Shown here: positions 17,033 through 26,900 of the stretch, in pieces | Layout: every line of letters begins with the position of its first letter | Position numbering within the stretch: the stretch's first letter is position 1 | The notes under the pieces: model-generated | What the model saw: the letters and a program-made list of their open reading frames with translations, nothing else | What the model was told of the DNA's origin: nothing | Databases searched by the model: none | Origin: Streptomyces reniochalinae | Lineage (GTDB): Bacteria > Actinomycetota > Actinomycetes > Streptomycetales > Streptomycetaceae | Length of the DNA: 64,000 nucleotides | Assembly (NCBI RefSeq): GCF_003323735.1 | Contig: NZ_QOIM01000042.1 | Coordinates: 740,780-804,779, forward strand | Direction: 5' to 3' | Program-made: the position numbers and the translations under genes

Positions 17033-18679
17033 ATGGACCAGCACAACAACGCCCCCGCGCTCGAGACGGCAGCACGGGCCGAAAGGGCGCCCGCCGCCTC
17101 CCGGTGGTGGCGGGACGCGGTGATCTACCAGATCTACCCGCGCTCCTTCGCCGACGGCGACGGCGACGGCATGGGCGACCTGGTGGGCGCCCGCCGGCGC
17201 CTGCCCCACCTGGCGAGGCTGGGCGTCGACGCCGTGTGGCTGAGTCCCTTCTACGCGTCCCCGCAGGCCGACGCGGGCTACGACGTGGCCGACTACCGCT
17301 CCATCGACCCGATGTTCGGCACGCTGCGCGACGCCGAGGCCCTCATCGAGGAGGCCCACGCACTCGGGCTGCGCGTCATCATCGACGTCGTCCCCAACCA
17401 CTCCTCCGACCGGCACGAGTGGTTCAGGCGGGCCCTCGCCGGAGACCCGGCGGCCCGCCGCCGCTACCACTTCGCCTCCGGCAAGGGGCCAGGAGGCCAC
17501 GAGCCGCCCAACGACTGGGAGTCGGTCTTCGGCGGACCCGCCTGGAGCCCGGTACCGGGCGATCCTGGCGAGTGGTACCTGCACCTGTTCGCACCCGAAC
17601 AGCCCGACTTCAACTGGGAGAACCCGGCCGTCCGCGACGAGTTCCGCTCCGTGCTGCGCTTCTGGCTGGACAAGGGCGTCGACGGATTCCGCATCGACGT
17701 GGCGCACGGACTCGTCAAGGCCGCCGGACTGCCCGACATGGGCAGCAGCGGACAACTGCGGCTCCTGGGCACCGCCGAACTGCCGTTCTTCGACCAGGAC
17801 GGGGTCCACGAGATCTACCGCTCCTGGCGGGCCGTACTCGACGAGTACCCCGGAGAGCGCGTCGGAGTGGCCGAGGCGTGGACGCCCACCGCCGAGCGCA
17901 CCGCGCTGTACGTACGCGAGGACGAACTCCACCAGGCGTTCAACTTCCACTACCTGAGCACGGGGTGGGACGCCGAGGCGCTGCGCACCGTCATCGACGC
18001 CTCCCTCACCTCGCTCGGAGCGGTCGGCGCGCCCGCGACCTGGGTCCTGTCCAACCACGACGTCGTACGCCACCGCACCCGGCTGGGCGGCGGCCACGCG
18101 CGCGCCCGTGCCGCCTCGCTGCTGATGCTCGCGCTGCCCGGCTCCGCCTACGTCTACCAGGGCGAGGAACTCGGACTCCCCGAGGTGACCGAACTGCCCG
18201 ACGGCGCACGCCAGGACCCCTCGTTCTTCCGCGCCAACGGACAGGACGGGCTGCGCGACGGGTGCCGCGTGCCGCTGCCCTGGAACGAGGAGAAGGACGC
18301 GGCGGCGGGCAGCTCCTACGGGTTCGGCAGCGGCGGAAGCTGGCTGCCCCAGCCACCGGGATGGGGCGCGCTGTCGGTCGCCGCACAGACCGGCGACCCC
18401 GGCTCCACCCTGGAGCTCTACCGCACCGCGCTGCGGCTGCGCCGCGAGCGGCCCGAACTGGGGGACGGCGACCCGCTGGAGTGGCTGCCCGCACCGCGGG
18501 GGGTGCTGGCGTTCCGGCGCGGCGCGTTCGTGTGCGCGGCCAACACCCGCACGAAACCCGTGCGGCTCGACCTGGCGACCGGAGAACTGCTGCTGGCCAG
18601 CGGCAGCCTGGACACCGGCGCGGCACCGGGCGAGACCGTACTGCCGGGGGACACCACCGCCTGGTGGGTCCGCGGATGA
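17033..18679 (+). CDS. aglA: GH13 alpha-glucosidase
   Basis: A 548-residue cytoplasmic glycoside hydrolase of the oligo-1,6-glucosidase/alpha-glucosidase branch of GH13. The catalytic nucleophile is D222 in GFRIDVAHG, the acid/base is E281 in VAEAWTP, and the transition-state Asp is D343 in SNHDVVRH. N-terminal YQIYPRSFADGDGDG is the domain A start with a calcium-type loop; no signal peptide is present. It cleaves imported maltodextrins to glucose. It overlaps the malR-like gene by four bases (ATGA). A GTG one codon upstream is an alternative start; the ribosome binding site is weak. Confidence 0.9.
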   Translation: MDQHNNAPALETAARAERAPAASRWWRDAVIYQIYPRSFADGDGDGMGDLVGARRRLPHLARLGVDAVWLSPFYASPQADAGYDVADYRSIDPMFGTLRDAEALIEEAHALGLRVIIDVVPNHSSDRHEWFRRALAGDPAARRRYHFASGKGPGGHEPPNDWESVFGGPAWSPVPGDPGEWYLHLFAPEQPDFNWENPAVRDEFRSVLRFWLDKGVDGFRIDVAHGLVKAAGLPDMGSSGQLRLLGTAELPFFDQDGVHEIYRSWRAVLDEYPGERVGVAEAWTPTAERTALYVREDELHQAFNFHYLSTGWDAEALRTVIDASLTSLGAVGAPATWVLSNHDVVRHRTRLGGGHARARAASLLMLALPGSAYVYQGEELGLPEVTELPDGARQDPSFFRANGQDGLRDGCRVPLPWNEEKDAAAGSSYGFGSGGSWLPQPPGWGALSVAAQTGDPGSTLELYRTALRLRRERPELGDGDPLEWLPAPRGVLAFRRGAFVCAANTRTKPVRLDLATGELLLASGSLDTGAAPGETVLPGDTTAWWVRG

Positions 18680-19695
18680 GCACGGCCCTGACCGCACGCC
18701 TCGCCGACATCGCAGCCCAGGCCGAGGTCAGCGAGGCGACGGCCAGCCGCGTGCTCAACGGCAGACCGGGCGTGGCCGCCGCCACCCGGCAGCGGGTGCT
18801 GGCCGCGGTCGACGTCCTCGGCTACGAGCGCCCCGCCCGGGTCCGGCAGCGCAGCGCGGGCCTGGTCGGGCTGGTCATCCCCGAGCTGACCAACCCGATC
18901 TTCCCCGCGTTCGCCCAGGTCATCGAGCAGTGCCTGTCGGGCTACGGGTACACGCCCGTGCTGGGCACCCGGATGCTGGGCGGCGCGACCGAGGACGAAC
19001 TGGTCGGCCAACTCGTCGAACGCGACGTGTCCGGCATCATCTTCCTCTCAGGACTGCACGCCGACCTGACCGCGGACCCCGCACGCTACGCGCGACTGGC
19101 CGCACGGGGCGTGCCGTTCGTCCTCGTCAACGGCTACAACGAGCACATCAGCGCGCCCTTCGTCTCCCCCGACGACCGCGCGGCCGCCGCCCTGGCCGTC
19201 AGCCACCTGCGCCAGTTGGGGCACCGGCGCATCGGGCTCGCCGTCGGCCCCGACAGGTTCGTGCCCACCCGCCGCAAGGTGGCCGGGTTCCGGCAGGCGG
19301 TCGCCGGCGACCCCGCGGGGAAGGAGCCGCACATCCAGCACACCCTCTTCACCGTCGAGGGCGGGCACGCCGCCGCCGGCGCGCTGCTCGACGCGGGCTG
19401 CACCGGGCTGGTGTGCGGCAGCGACCTGATGGCGCTCGGCGCCGTACGCGCCGCGCGGCAGCGGGGGCTGACCGTGCCGGGACAGGTCTCGGTGGTCGGC
19501 TACGACGACTCCGAACTCAACGCGTTCACCGACCCGCCGCTGACCACCGTCCGCCAGCCGGTCCGCGCGATGGCCAACGCCGCTGTGGGCGCCCTGCTGG
19601 AGCCGATGGGCGGAAGCCCGATGGCCGACACGGAGTTCGTCTTCCAGCCGGAACTCGTCGTCCGCGGCTCCACCGCACAGGCGCCGCCACCCTGA
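18676..19695 (+). CDS. Second MalR-like LacI-family repressor
   Basis: A 339-residue paralogue of the malR product. The HTH (TARLADIAAQAEVSEATASR) differs from MalR at very few positions in the recognition helix, and the effector domain (LVGLVIPELTNPIFPAFAQV) is collinear. The ATG at 18676 overlaps the aglA stop, so it is coupled to the glucosidase. Near-identical DNA-reading helices suggest it binds the same mal operators, perhaps answering to a different or weaker inducer. It ends ten bases from the convergent response-regulator gene. Confidence 0.88.
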   Translation: MSTALTARLADIAAQAEVSEATASRVLNGRPGVAAATRQRVLAAVDVLGYERPARVRQRSAGLVGLVIPELTNPIFPAFAQVIEQCLSGYGYTPVLGTRMLGGATEDELVGQLVERDVSGIIFLSGLHADLTADPARYARLAARGVPFVLVNGYNEHISAPFVSPDDRAAAALAVSHLRQLGHRRIGLAVGPDRFVPTRRKVAGFRQAVAGDPAGKEPHIQHTLFTVEGGHAAAGALLDAGCTGLVCGSDLMALGAVRAARQRGLTVPGQVSVVGYDDSELNAFTDPPLTTVRQPVRAMANAAVGALLEPMGGSPMADTEFVFQPELVVRGSTAQAPPP

Positions 19696-19705
19696 CAGGC
19701 CGCTC

Positions 19706-20401
19706 TCAGGCCCGGTCCCCGGCGTCCCCCGTCACGCGGGCGTCCCCGGCCGCGGGGACCAGGCCCGCCTCGTGCGCGAGGATCGCCGCCTGCACCCGGT
19801 TGCGCATGTCCAGCCGGGCGAGGACCTGGCTCACATAGGTCTTCACCGTGCCCTCCACGACGTGCAGCCGCGCGGCGATGTCGGCGTTCGACAGGCCCGC
19901 GCCGACCAGGCCCAGCACCTCGCGCTCCCGCGGCGTCAGCACCGCCGTGCGCGCCCGCGCGTCCGTGCGGCGGCTCAGCGCGCCGGTGTCCAGGTGGGCG
20001 ATGACACGCTGGGCGACCGTGGGGGAGAGGTAGGCACCACCTCCGTGTACGGCGCGCACACCGGCCAGCAACTCCTGTGGGTCACCGGACTTGAGAACGA
20101 AACCGGCGACGCCGGAACCGAGCGCCGCGGCGATGTACTCGTCCTCGCTGAACGTGGTCAGCATCATCAGGGCGCTTTGCGGGCACGTGCGGCGCAGCTC
20201 GGCGGCGGCACGCAGCCCGTCGAGCCGCGGCATCCGGATGTCGAGCAGACACACGTCAGGGCGGTGCCGTTGCGCCAGGTCGACGGCCTCGTGGCCGTCG
20301 CCCGCCTCGGCGACCACCTCCAGATCCCCGGCCGAGGCGAGGATCGCCCGCACCCCGGCCCTGATCATGACCTCGTCATCCGCCAGCAGTACCCGGATCA
20401 T
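19706..20401 (-). CDS. NarL/FixJ-family response regulator (orphan)
   Basis: A 231-residue regulator. The receiver domain (residues 1-120) has the acidic pair DD near residues 8-9, the phospho-acceptor Asp in VCLLDIRMP and the Lys in FVLKSG. The LuxR-type HTH (about 150-210) contains LTPREREVLGLVGAGLSNAD and VEGTVKTYVSQVLARL. No sensor kinase gene is adjacent; the upstream gene on the same strand encodes a sigma-like membrane protein. Its kinase may be one of the two paralogous NarL-type kinases elsewhere in the window. Confidence 0.9.
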   Translation of the reverse strand: MIRVLLADDEVMIRAGVRAILASAGDLEVVAEAGDGHEAVDLAQRHRPDVCLLDIRMPRLDGLRAAAELRRTCPQSALMMLTTFSEDEYIAAALGSGVAGFVLKSGDPQELLAGVRAVHGGGAYLSPTVAQRVIAHLDTGALSRRTDARARTAVLTPREREVLGLVGAGLSNADIAARLHVVEGTVKTYVSQVLARLDMRNRVQAAILAHEAGLVPAAGDARVTGDAGDRA

Positions 20402-20454
20402 CGTCCTCGTCTCCCCGCTCCCGCCCCGTGCGCGAGGCCGTCTCCCCGGTCACG

Positions 20455-22698
20455 CTAACCCAGCCGAGTCCTGGCGTGCTCCGTGGAGCCGTCCGCGCGC
20501 TCACCGGCCAGCCGGACCGAGGCGTCCCGGCCCCCGACGCGGGCCGCCAGCGTGTGCCCCACCGCCGCGACAGGCCCCTCCGCCAGCCCGCGGCCGCGGG
20601 CCCGCAGACGCGTCACGCCCGCGTCGGCCGCGGCCAGCACGTACCAGTCGCCCCTCTCCGACCTCCACAGCGCACCGGCGAGCACCTCGTGGGAGCGCGG
20701 GCCGCACGCGCGGGTGTCCCGCGCCCGCCACGTGACGGCTCCGCGGTGTCCCGGAGCCGCCGCGGGCGGCTGGAACCCGGTCAGCACCCGCGCGCCCGTG
20801 CCCCGCCACGTCTCCGCCCTCGTGCACACCCACGCCGCCTCACCCGCACCGTCCGGCAGCCGCTGCCGGGCGAACTCCCAGGTGTTGACGGTCTCCACGC
20901 CCCTGTCGAGCACCGCGGGCAGCCGGCAGACCGTGTGCGCCAGCCGACGCCGGGCCGCCGCACCGGTCGCCGGGTCCCGGCGCTTCCCGTCCGTGAGCCG
21001 CGCCGGCAGCGGCTCCCCCAGGTCCGTGTAGAGCTGGACGTCCTCCGCGACGCCGCGGCTGCCGGCCAGCGCCAGCCCCGGCCAGCTCTCGCAGTGCCCC
21101 GGCTGGGTCACGGGCAGCGGCACGCGTGCGGTGACCCCCGCCTCGTCCCTGGACAGCACACGGCCCTCCCGGTCGCCCGGGTCGAGGAGATCCACCCGGG
21201 CGACACCGGCCACCCACGGCGCCGTCAGATAGCGGACCTCGCCCTCGGTACGGGAGACGGCCAGCGCCCCGGACGCCGCCGCCCCCGCCCCCGCGCCCGC
21301 CGTCCGCGCCAACTCCACAGAGACCCCGTCGCGCGCCGCCCGCGAGCCGTCCCGGGCGTCCCACGGCTCGGTATAGCGCGCCACCCGCAGCCCGTCGTAC
21401 AGCACCACCACCGCCGTACCGTCCAGCCGGCCCGCGTACAACAGGTGGGGCGGCCCAGGAGGCGGGCCCGTCGCGGTGCCGGGCGTGGCGCTGACCCGCA
21501 CGTCCGTGCGCGGCCTCGCCCAGGCGACCAGGGCACGGCGCAGCAACGACGCGTCGCCCGTCAGGGCGCCACGCGCGGGCCACGTGCCCAGATCCACGCG
21601 GGAGGCCAGCCGCCAGGTGTCGGCCCCCACGCGGACCAACGCACCCGGATCGAGCGCCCGCTGTGCGTCCGTGCCCCGCACGAGGGGAGCCCGCGTCGCC
21701 GCGTCGGGCCCCCAGGTGTCTCCCGGCACCCCCAGCAGACCACAACAGGCCAACGCCGCACCCACCGCGGCCGCCACCACCCGAGCCCGCCGCCGCCGCC
21801 GAACGACGACGAGGGGATCGGCCCCACCGACAGCGCACAGAGCACACGCGGCACCGGGCCCGGGCACCTGTCCGCTCCCGGGCGCGTGCCCGGCCCCGGC
21901 TGCCGGCCCGGGCCCGGCTGCCGGACCGGTTCCAACCGTCTGCCCGGCCCCGGACGCCGGACCGGGCCCGGCTGCCGGACCGGCCTCGGGCGCGTGCTCG
22001 GCCCCGGACGTCCGTCCGGCCGCAGGTGCCGGTCCTTCCTCGGGCGCCGGGCCAGGCGCCGGTACGAACCGGGCCTCGGCCGCGGCGCGGTCGCCCACGG
22101 CGTCCGTGCCGGCCTCGGCCGCCGCGTCGGTCCCGGCGTCCGCGCCGGCCTCTGCCGCCGCTCCGGTGCGGGCCACCGATCCGGCGCGAGCTTCGGCTTC
22201 GGTGCGGGTCACCTGTTCACCGTCGTCTCCCGTCCCGGCGCGAGCCACCGATGCGGCGCACGCCGGGGCCTCGGCGTGCGCCACCGTCTCGGCGTGGGCC
22301 AGTGCCGCGTCCGGGTCGCGTACGTGGGCGGCGCCCAGGAGTTGGCGGATGGCGGGGTCGGTCAGGCCCTCCAGGTGGCGTAGCGCGTGCGCGGCGCGGG
22401 CCGGGGCCTCGGTGGGCGGAGGGCGGCGCGGCCACCACGGCCGCTCCAGCGCCGCACGCACCACGCGCAACCTCAGCCACACGTACACCGGGTCCTCGCC
22501 CCGCGCCCCGGTCAGCGGGAGCCTCGCGGTGGACGTGCACCGGCGCGGCAGCGCGCTCCGCGCCACCTCGTGTGCCGTCACCGCTCGCCGCGGCGCCCCG
22601 TCCAGCATCCCGTAGGCGAGCCGGACCAGCCGAGGGTAGTGCCGCACGAGGGCCGCCTCGGCCTGCTCGACATCCAGCGTCGCGGGCCGCTCACTCAC
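20455..22698 (-). CDS. Membrane protein with sigma-factor-like N-terminus and Gly/Pro/Ala linker
   Basis: A 747-residue protein. Residues 10-120 resemble a sigma-70 region-2/4 fold (EAALVRHYPRLVRLAYGML, then a second helical block ending HLEGLTDPAIRQLLG). About 130 residues of low-complexity Ala/Gly/Pro repeats follow, then a basic stop and one transmembrane helix (RVVAAAVGAALACCGLLGV), and a large extracytoplasmic domain of roughly 430 residues with several Cys. The GTG at 22698 has GGGAG seven bases upstream. The layout suggests a membrane-tethered regulator or surface protein. The family is not named here. Confidence 0.75.
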   Translation of the reverse strand: MSERPATLDVEQAEAALVRHYPRLVRLAYGMLDGAPRRAVTAHEVARSALPRRCTSTARLPLTGARGEDPVYVWLRLRVVRAALERPWWPRRPPPTEAPARAAHALRHLEGLTDPAIRQLLGAAHVRDPDAALAHAETVAHAEAPACAASVARAGTGDDGEQVTRTEAEARAGSVARTGAAAEAGADAGTDAAAEAGTDAVGDRAAAEARFVPAPGPAPEEGPAPAAGRTSGAEHAPEAGPAAGPGPASGAGQTVGTGPAAGPGPAAGAGHAPGSGQVPGPGAACALCAVGGADPLVVVRRRRRARVVAAAVGAALACCGLLGVPGDTWGPDAATRAPLVRGTDAQRALDPGALVRVGADTWRLASRVDLGTWPARGALTGDASLLRRALVAWARPRTDVRVSATPGTATGPPPGPPHLLYAGRLDGTAVVVLYDGLRVARYTEPWDARDGSRAARDGVSVELARTAGAGAGAAASGALAVSRTEGEVRYLTAPWVAGVARVDLLDPGDREGRVLSRDEAGVTARVPLPVTQPGHCESWPGLALAGSRGVAEDVQLYTDLGEPLPARLTDGKRRDPATGAAARRRLAHTVCRLPAVLDRGVETVNTWEFARQRLPDGAGEAAWVCTRAETWRGTGARVLTGFQPPAAAPGHRGAVTWRARDTRACGPRSHEVLAGALWRSERGDWYVLAAADAGVTRLRARGRGLAEGPVAAVGHTLAARVGGRDASVRLAGERADGSTEHARTRLG

Positions 22699-22784
22699 AC
22701 TCCCTGAAACGAGGCACGTGCGAGGGGAGTCACCCCTGTCCACCGCGCGGGTGGCGGTCCATCCGTCAGTGCTACCGGGGGCCC

Positions 22785-23906
22785 TCAGGTCGGCTGCGCG
22801 GGGACTTCCAGTGTCACCATCGTCGGCCCGTCGGCCGGGCTGTCGAGGGCCAGGACGCCGTCGAACTGGGCCAGCCGCCGCTGTACGCCCCGCAGTCCGG
22901 AGCCGGCGTCGAGGGAGGCGCCGCCCTTGCCGTCGTCGGTGACGGTGACGCGGACGGCGCCCGCGTCGGGGGTGTCCTCGGCGTACAGCACGTCGAGCCA
23001 CACCCGGGAGGGCTCGGCGTGCTTGGCGGCGTTGGTCAGCACCTCGCTCACCGCGAAGTAGACGGCCGTCTCGACGGGCTCGTCGAAGCGTCCCGGCAGG
23101 TCGATGTCGGCCTCCACCGGGATCTGCATGCGCAGGGCCAGCGCGCGGAGCGCGTCGGGGAGGCCGCGTTCGGCGAGTACGGGCGGGTGGATGCCGCGTA
23201 CCAGGTCGCGCAGTTCCGTCAGCGCCTCGGCGCTGTTCTCCCGCGCCTGGGCGATCAGCGCCTTGGCCTTGGCGGGGTCCCGCTCGACGAGGGCTTCGAT
23301 GGTGCCCAGGCTCATGCCCATGGCGACCAGCCGGGCCTGTGCACCGTCGTGCAGGTCGCGTTCGATGCGGCGCAGCTCGGCCGCGGAGGAGTCCACCGCG
23401 TCGTGCCGGGTCTCGTACAGCTCCGCGACCCGGCGGGAGAGCAGCATCTCGCGGGTGGGCTCCAGCATCCGCGCGGTCAGCTGGTGGTTGAGCGGCAGCA
23501 TCGGCGGCAGCAGCGCCGTGGTGAAGCCGGCCGTCATGTCGGCGGGCAGCCAGGAGATGTCGCGCCAGGTCGCGGGGTCCTTGAGCAGCCACACGCACTG
23601 CTCCACCCAGCCGACGACGCCGCCGCCGCGTTCACGCGGCCAGGGCCGGTACGGTTCGGGCACCTCGATGCCGCCCCACCGGTGGACGAGCCTCCGCCGC
23701 TGGTTGGCGTAGCGGCGGAGGGCGCGCTGGACGGGTGGGAAGGTGACGACGCCCACCCCGATGGGCAGCAGCGCGAGCGAGACGACGGAGAGCACGAACA
23801 GCAGGATGGAGAGCGGGAGCGTGACGACGGCGAGCGCGGGCCCCCTCACGAGCGCCAGCATCAGCTCGTGCGTCTGTACCGCGGCCCGCGGTCGCTCGTC
23901 CGTCAC
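22785..23906 (-). CDS. NarL-type sensor histidine kinase
   Basis: A 373-residue membrane kinase. Two N-terminal hydrophobic segments and a putative-sensor domain (about 20-180, including LLKDPATWRDI) precede the HisKA_3 dimerisation helix with the phosphorylated His in ERDLHDGAQARLV. The HATPase (about 270-370) has the N box SEVLTNAAKHA and the G box DDGKGG and GSGLRGVQRRL. It belongs to the group that pairs with LuxR-type regulators. The likely partner at 27272-27919 is on the same strand, with the GH89 gene in between. A hairpin upstream may separate its transcript from GH89. Confidence 0.9.
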   Translation of the reverse strand: MTDERPRAAVQTHELMLALVRGPALAVVTLPLSILLFVLSVVSLALLPIGVGVVTFPPVQRALRRYANQRRRLVHRWGGIEVPEPYRPWPRERGGGVVGWVEQCVWLLKDPATWRDISWLPADMTAGFTTALLPPMLPLNHQLTARMLEPTREMLLSRRVAELYETRHDAVDSSAAELRRIERDLHDGAQARLVAMGMSLGTIEALVERDPAKAKALIAQARENSAEALTELRDLVRGIHPPVLAERGLPDALRALALRMQIPVEADIDLPGRFDEPVETAVYFAVSEVLTNAAKHAEPSRVWLDVLYAEDTPDAGAVRVTVTDDGKGGASLDAGSGLRGVQRRLAQFDGVLALDSPADGPTMVTLEVPAQPT

Positions 23907-23935
23907 GTCCCGTTCCCTCCCCGTACCGCCCCTCG

Positions 23936-23968
23936 CCCGCGCCGCGGGCGCACCGCCCGCGGCGCGGG
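23936..23968 (-). terminator. Hairpin between the GH89 gene and the kinase gene
   Basis: A perfect 15-base, all G/C stem (23936-23950 with 23954-23968) with loop CAC lies eight bases past the GH89 stop and 30 bases before the kinase start. It could end the GH89 transcript or attenuate read-through into the kinase gene. Confidence 0.6.
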
Positions 23969-23976
23969 CCGCGCGG

Positions 23977-26900
23977 CTAGCGCTTGCCCGTCTTCCAGCC
24001 GGCGAACTCGGCGAGTCCGCGGGCCGTGCCGCCGCCGTTGGTCGCCGTCATGAACGCGCCGGCGTCCTGACTGCCTGACGCACCGGGCACCTCGACGGTT
24101 GAGACGGTACGCCAGTTCTTTCCGTCGTCGGTCGACAGCTCCCCGGTGAAGGAGCGTCCCGAGCGGGAGAGCCGCAGGGTGACGGGGGCCGTGACGCCGG
24201 TGATCTGCCGGTAGGTGTCGAGGGTGCCGTCGCCGTCGCTGTCCCAGGAGAGTACGACGCCGCTCGCGGGGGTGGCCGCCAGGTTCACAAAGCCGCCGGA
24301 GGCCGCGTCGGCCAGCCGGTTGCGTACGACGATGCCCGCGCGTGCCCACGGGCCGCTGTTCTCCTGGGAGACGACCTTCAACGTCACCGTGGCGCCGTCC
24401 GCCAGCGCCCCGGGCCGGTAGAGGGCGCCGAACTCGGCGGTCGCCTTCCACAGGTCGGCTCCCGCGCCGTCGATCGCCCACCGGCCGTCGAGGTGCCCGA
24501 AGACGGCGTCGTTCGTCGTCACCGTCCGTACGCCGTCGGGCAGTGGCCCCGCCCGGTAGAGGCGGTCGGACCTGCTGGTGGCCACCCGGTCCTGGCCCGA
24601 GGGGCCGGAGAGGACCTCCACCGTGTACTCCAGCGCGTCGAGGGGGTCGCGCAGCGCCCGCTTCGCCCCCGTGGGGACCCGCCAGCGGACGGTGGCGCTG
24701 CCGCCGGGCTCGATGGCGCGGTGCGAGGTCGGGTCCTGCGCCTCGGCGCCGTCGAGGCCGCGCAGCGTCACATCGACGTTCCCGGTGGCGCTGAGCCCGT
24801 TCTCGTTGCGGTACTCGGCCCGTACGGTGCACGGCTCGCCCGGCGGGACGGCGCGGGGCTCGGCGATGACCTTCAGCGACGCCTGGTACGGGGCCTTGGC
24901 CAGCACGTCACGCACGCGGGTCGCGGTGGCGTACGGGTCACTCGCCGCCCGCGTCGGATAGTCGTTCGTCTTCCGCGTCCAGGGCTCCTCCTGCGCGTAC
25001 CAGTCGAACTTCTTCGGCGCGCGGTTTTGTTCGAGGGCGTCCGTGAGGTCGTCGAGGAACGCCTTCCACTGCGGGAGGTGGAAGTCGCGGATGAGGCCGT
25101 GCCAGTCGCGGTTGGCGTAGTTGGCCAGGTGGCCGCCGTCGGCCGTGGGGCGGTCGGCCCAGGTGGTGACGAGGGCGCGGGCGGTGCGCTCCAGCTGTGC
25201 GTCCTCCGTCGTCGAGCTCCCCGCAGCGCGTGCGGCCTGGAGCCACGGGCCCAGCAGGAAGGCACGGTGACCGCCCGACATGTCGTCGGACAGCTCCAGC
25301 AGCTTCAGCCACAGCGCGGCCAGCTTCTTGAAGGTGGCCGCGTCCTTGTTGTTGTAGGCGTCCTCCAGCTGCGGGATCAGCGTCCAGGAGCGGTTGGCGA
25401 GGACCTGACGGCCGATGTCGGTCAGGTCGTACCGGTAGGCGTCGCTGGAGCGCAGCCCCTCGCCGACACCCAGCAGTGCCGAGAAGGCGCCGTCGAAGGC
25501 GGGCAGGTCGAACGCGGGCGTGTGGGTGGCGTAGTAGGCGCCGGAGCGGGCCGAGAGGCTGGGCCGGGCGGCGAAGACGCTGTCGTGCGGGCGCCCGTCC
25601 TTGCTGCTGATCCGGTACGCGGTCTCCCGCAGCGCCGTCATCGCCTTGTCCGCCTGGGCGTCCTGGCCGCCGTAGCGCAGCTTCGCGTACCCGGTGAACC
25701 AGCTGCCCCGGTCCACTGCCTTCTCGCGCCACGCCAGCTCGCTGAACAGCTCCAGCGCCGCCGCGTCGCGGTGCGTGGCCTCCGGCATGTAGCAGGTGCC
25801 CACCAGCTTGCTGCCCGACTTGTCCCGCCAGGCGGTGAAGCGCTCGGTCCACATGTGGGTCTTGGCGCCGATGGTGGTGCGGCCGCCGAAGTTGGGGATG
25901 CAGCCGAACGCGTAGGGCACCCCGCCCCAGTCCTTCTCCCGGTCGGTGACCTTGTCCAGGTCGGAGAGGCCGTCGACGATGAGCATCCTGTCCTTGGCGG
26001 TGAGCCCGTCCAGCAGGTCCTTGCGCGGGTTCTCCTGCCAGCCGAGAATCACCCAGGTGGCGCCGGGCCGCGCGGTGTGCAGGGCCTTCTCCACCGCCCG
26101 CGCCGCCTCGGGCACCGGCACGTCGCCCGGGTCGCCGCCCTCGTGCAGCAGGTCCATCTTGAAGTGGTCGACGTCGCCGAAGAGTTTCCGCTGGTGCTGG
26201 TAGAAGGAGGCGGCCACCTTGCGGAAGGCGTCCGTGCGCGGGTCGAGCCACGGCGGCCGGTCCAGCCCGCTCCACTTGCCCTGCGGCACGGTGCGGGCGC
26301 CCTTGTTGCGCTTGGCGAAGTCGGCCGGGACGGTGCCGAAGTATCCGGGCAGCACCGGCTTCATGCCCAGCTCGCGCATCCGGCCGACGATGCGCTTGCC
26401 CAGGTCGGTGCGTTTCTTCAGCAGCGCGGTGCTGATCGGGCCGCCGTACTCGGCCATGTTCTGCAACAGCCACCACGGCTGGTGCGTGGGCGCCGGGATC
26501 CAGGCGCGGGCCTGGGCCTCGCTGTACCCGAAGTCCTGGAGCACCTGGTGGTAGACGGCCTCCTGGCCCGCGGTGACCAGCACCTCGTTGAAGCCGTGCA
26601 GGGCCAGCACGTCGAGGAAGCGCTCCCAGTGTTCCCAGTCGGCGTAGGGGGCCGTGTAGCCGTCGTGGGTGTCGTTGAGGGCGAACCTGTTGGCGACGGT
26701 GGCCTTCTGCGCGTGCTGCGCCCGGGGCGCGGGCAGCGTCGCCGGGAGGTCGAGCCGGCTGCCCGACCAGGAGACGTGGGCGTCGCAGCTGTACTTGAGG
26801 TACCAGTGCAGGCCCATGAGCATGGCCACGGGCCCCGTGCCCGCCACCCGCACGCCGCCCGCCTTGCCGGTGACCTCGAACCGCTCGGGTCCGCCGATCT

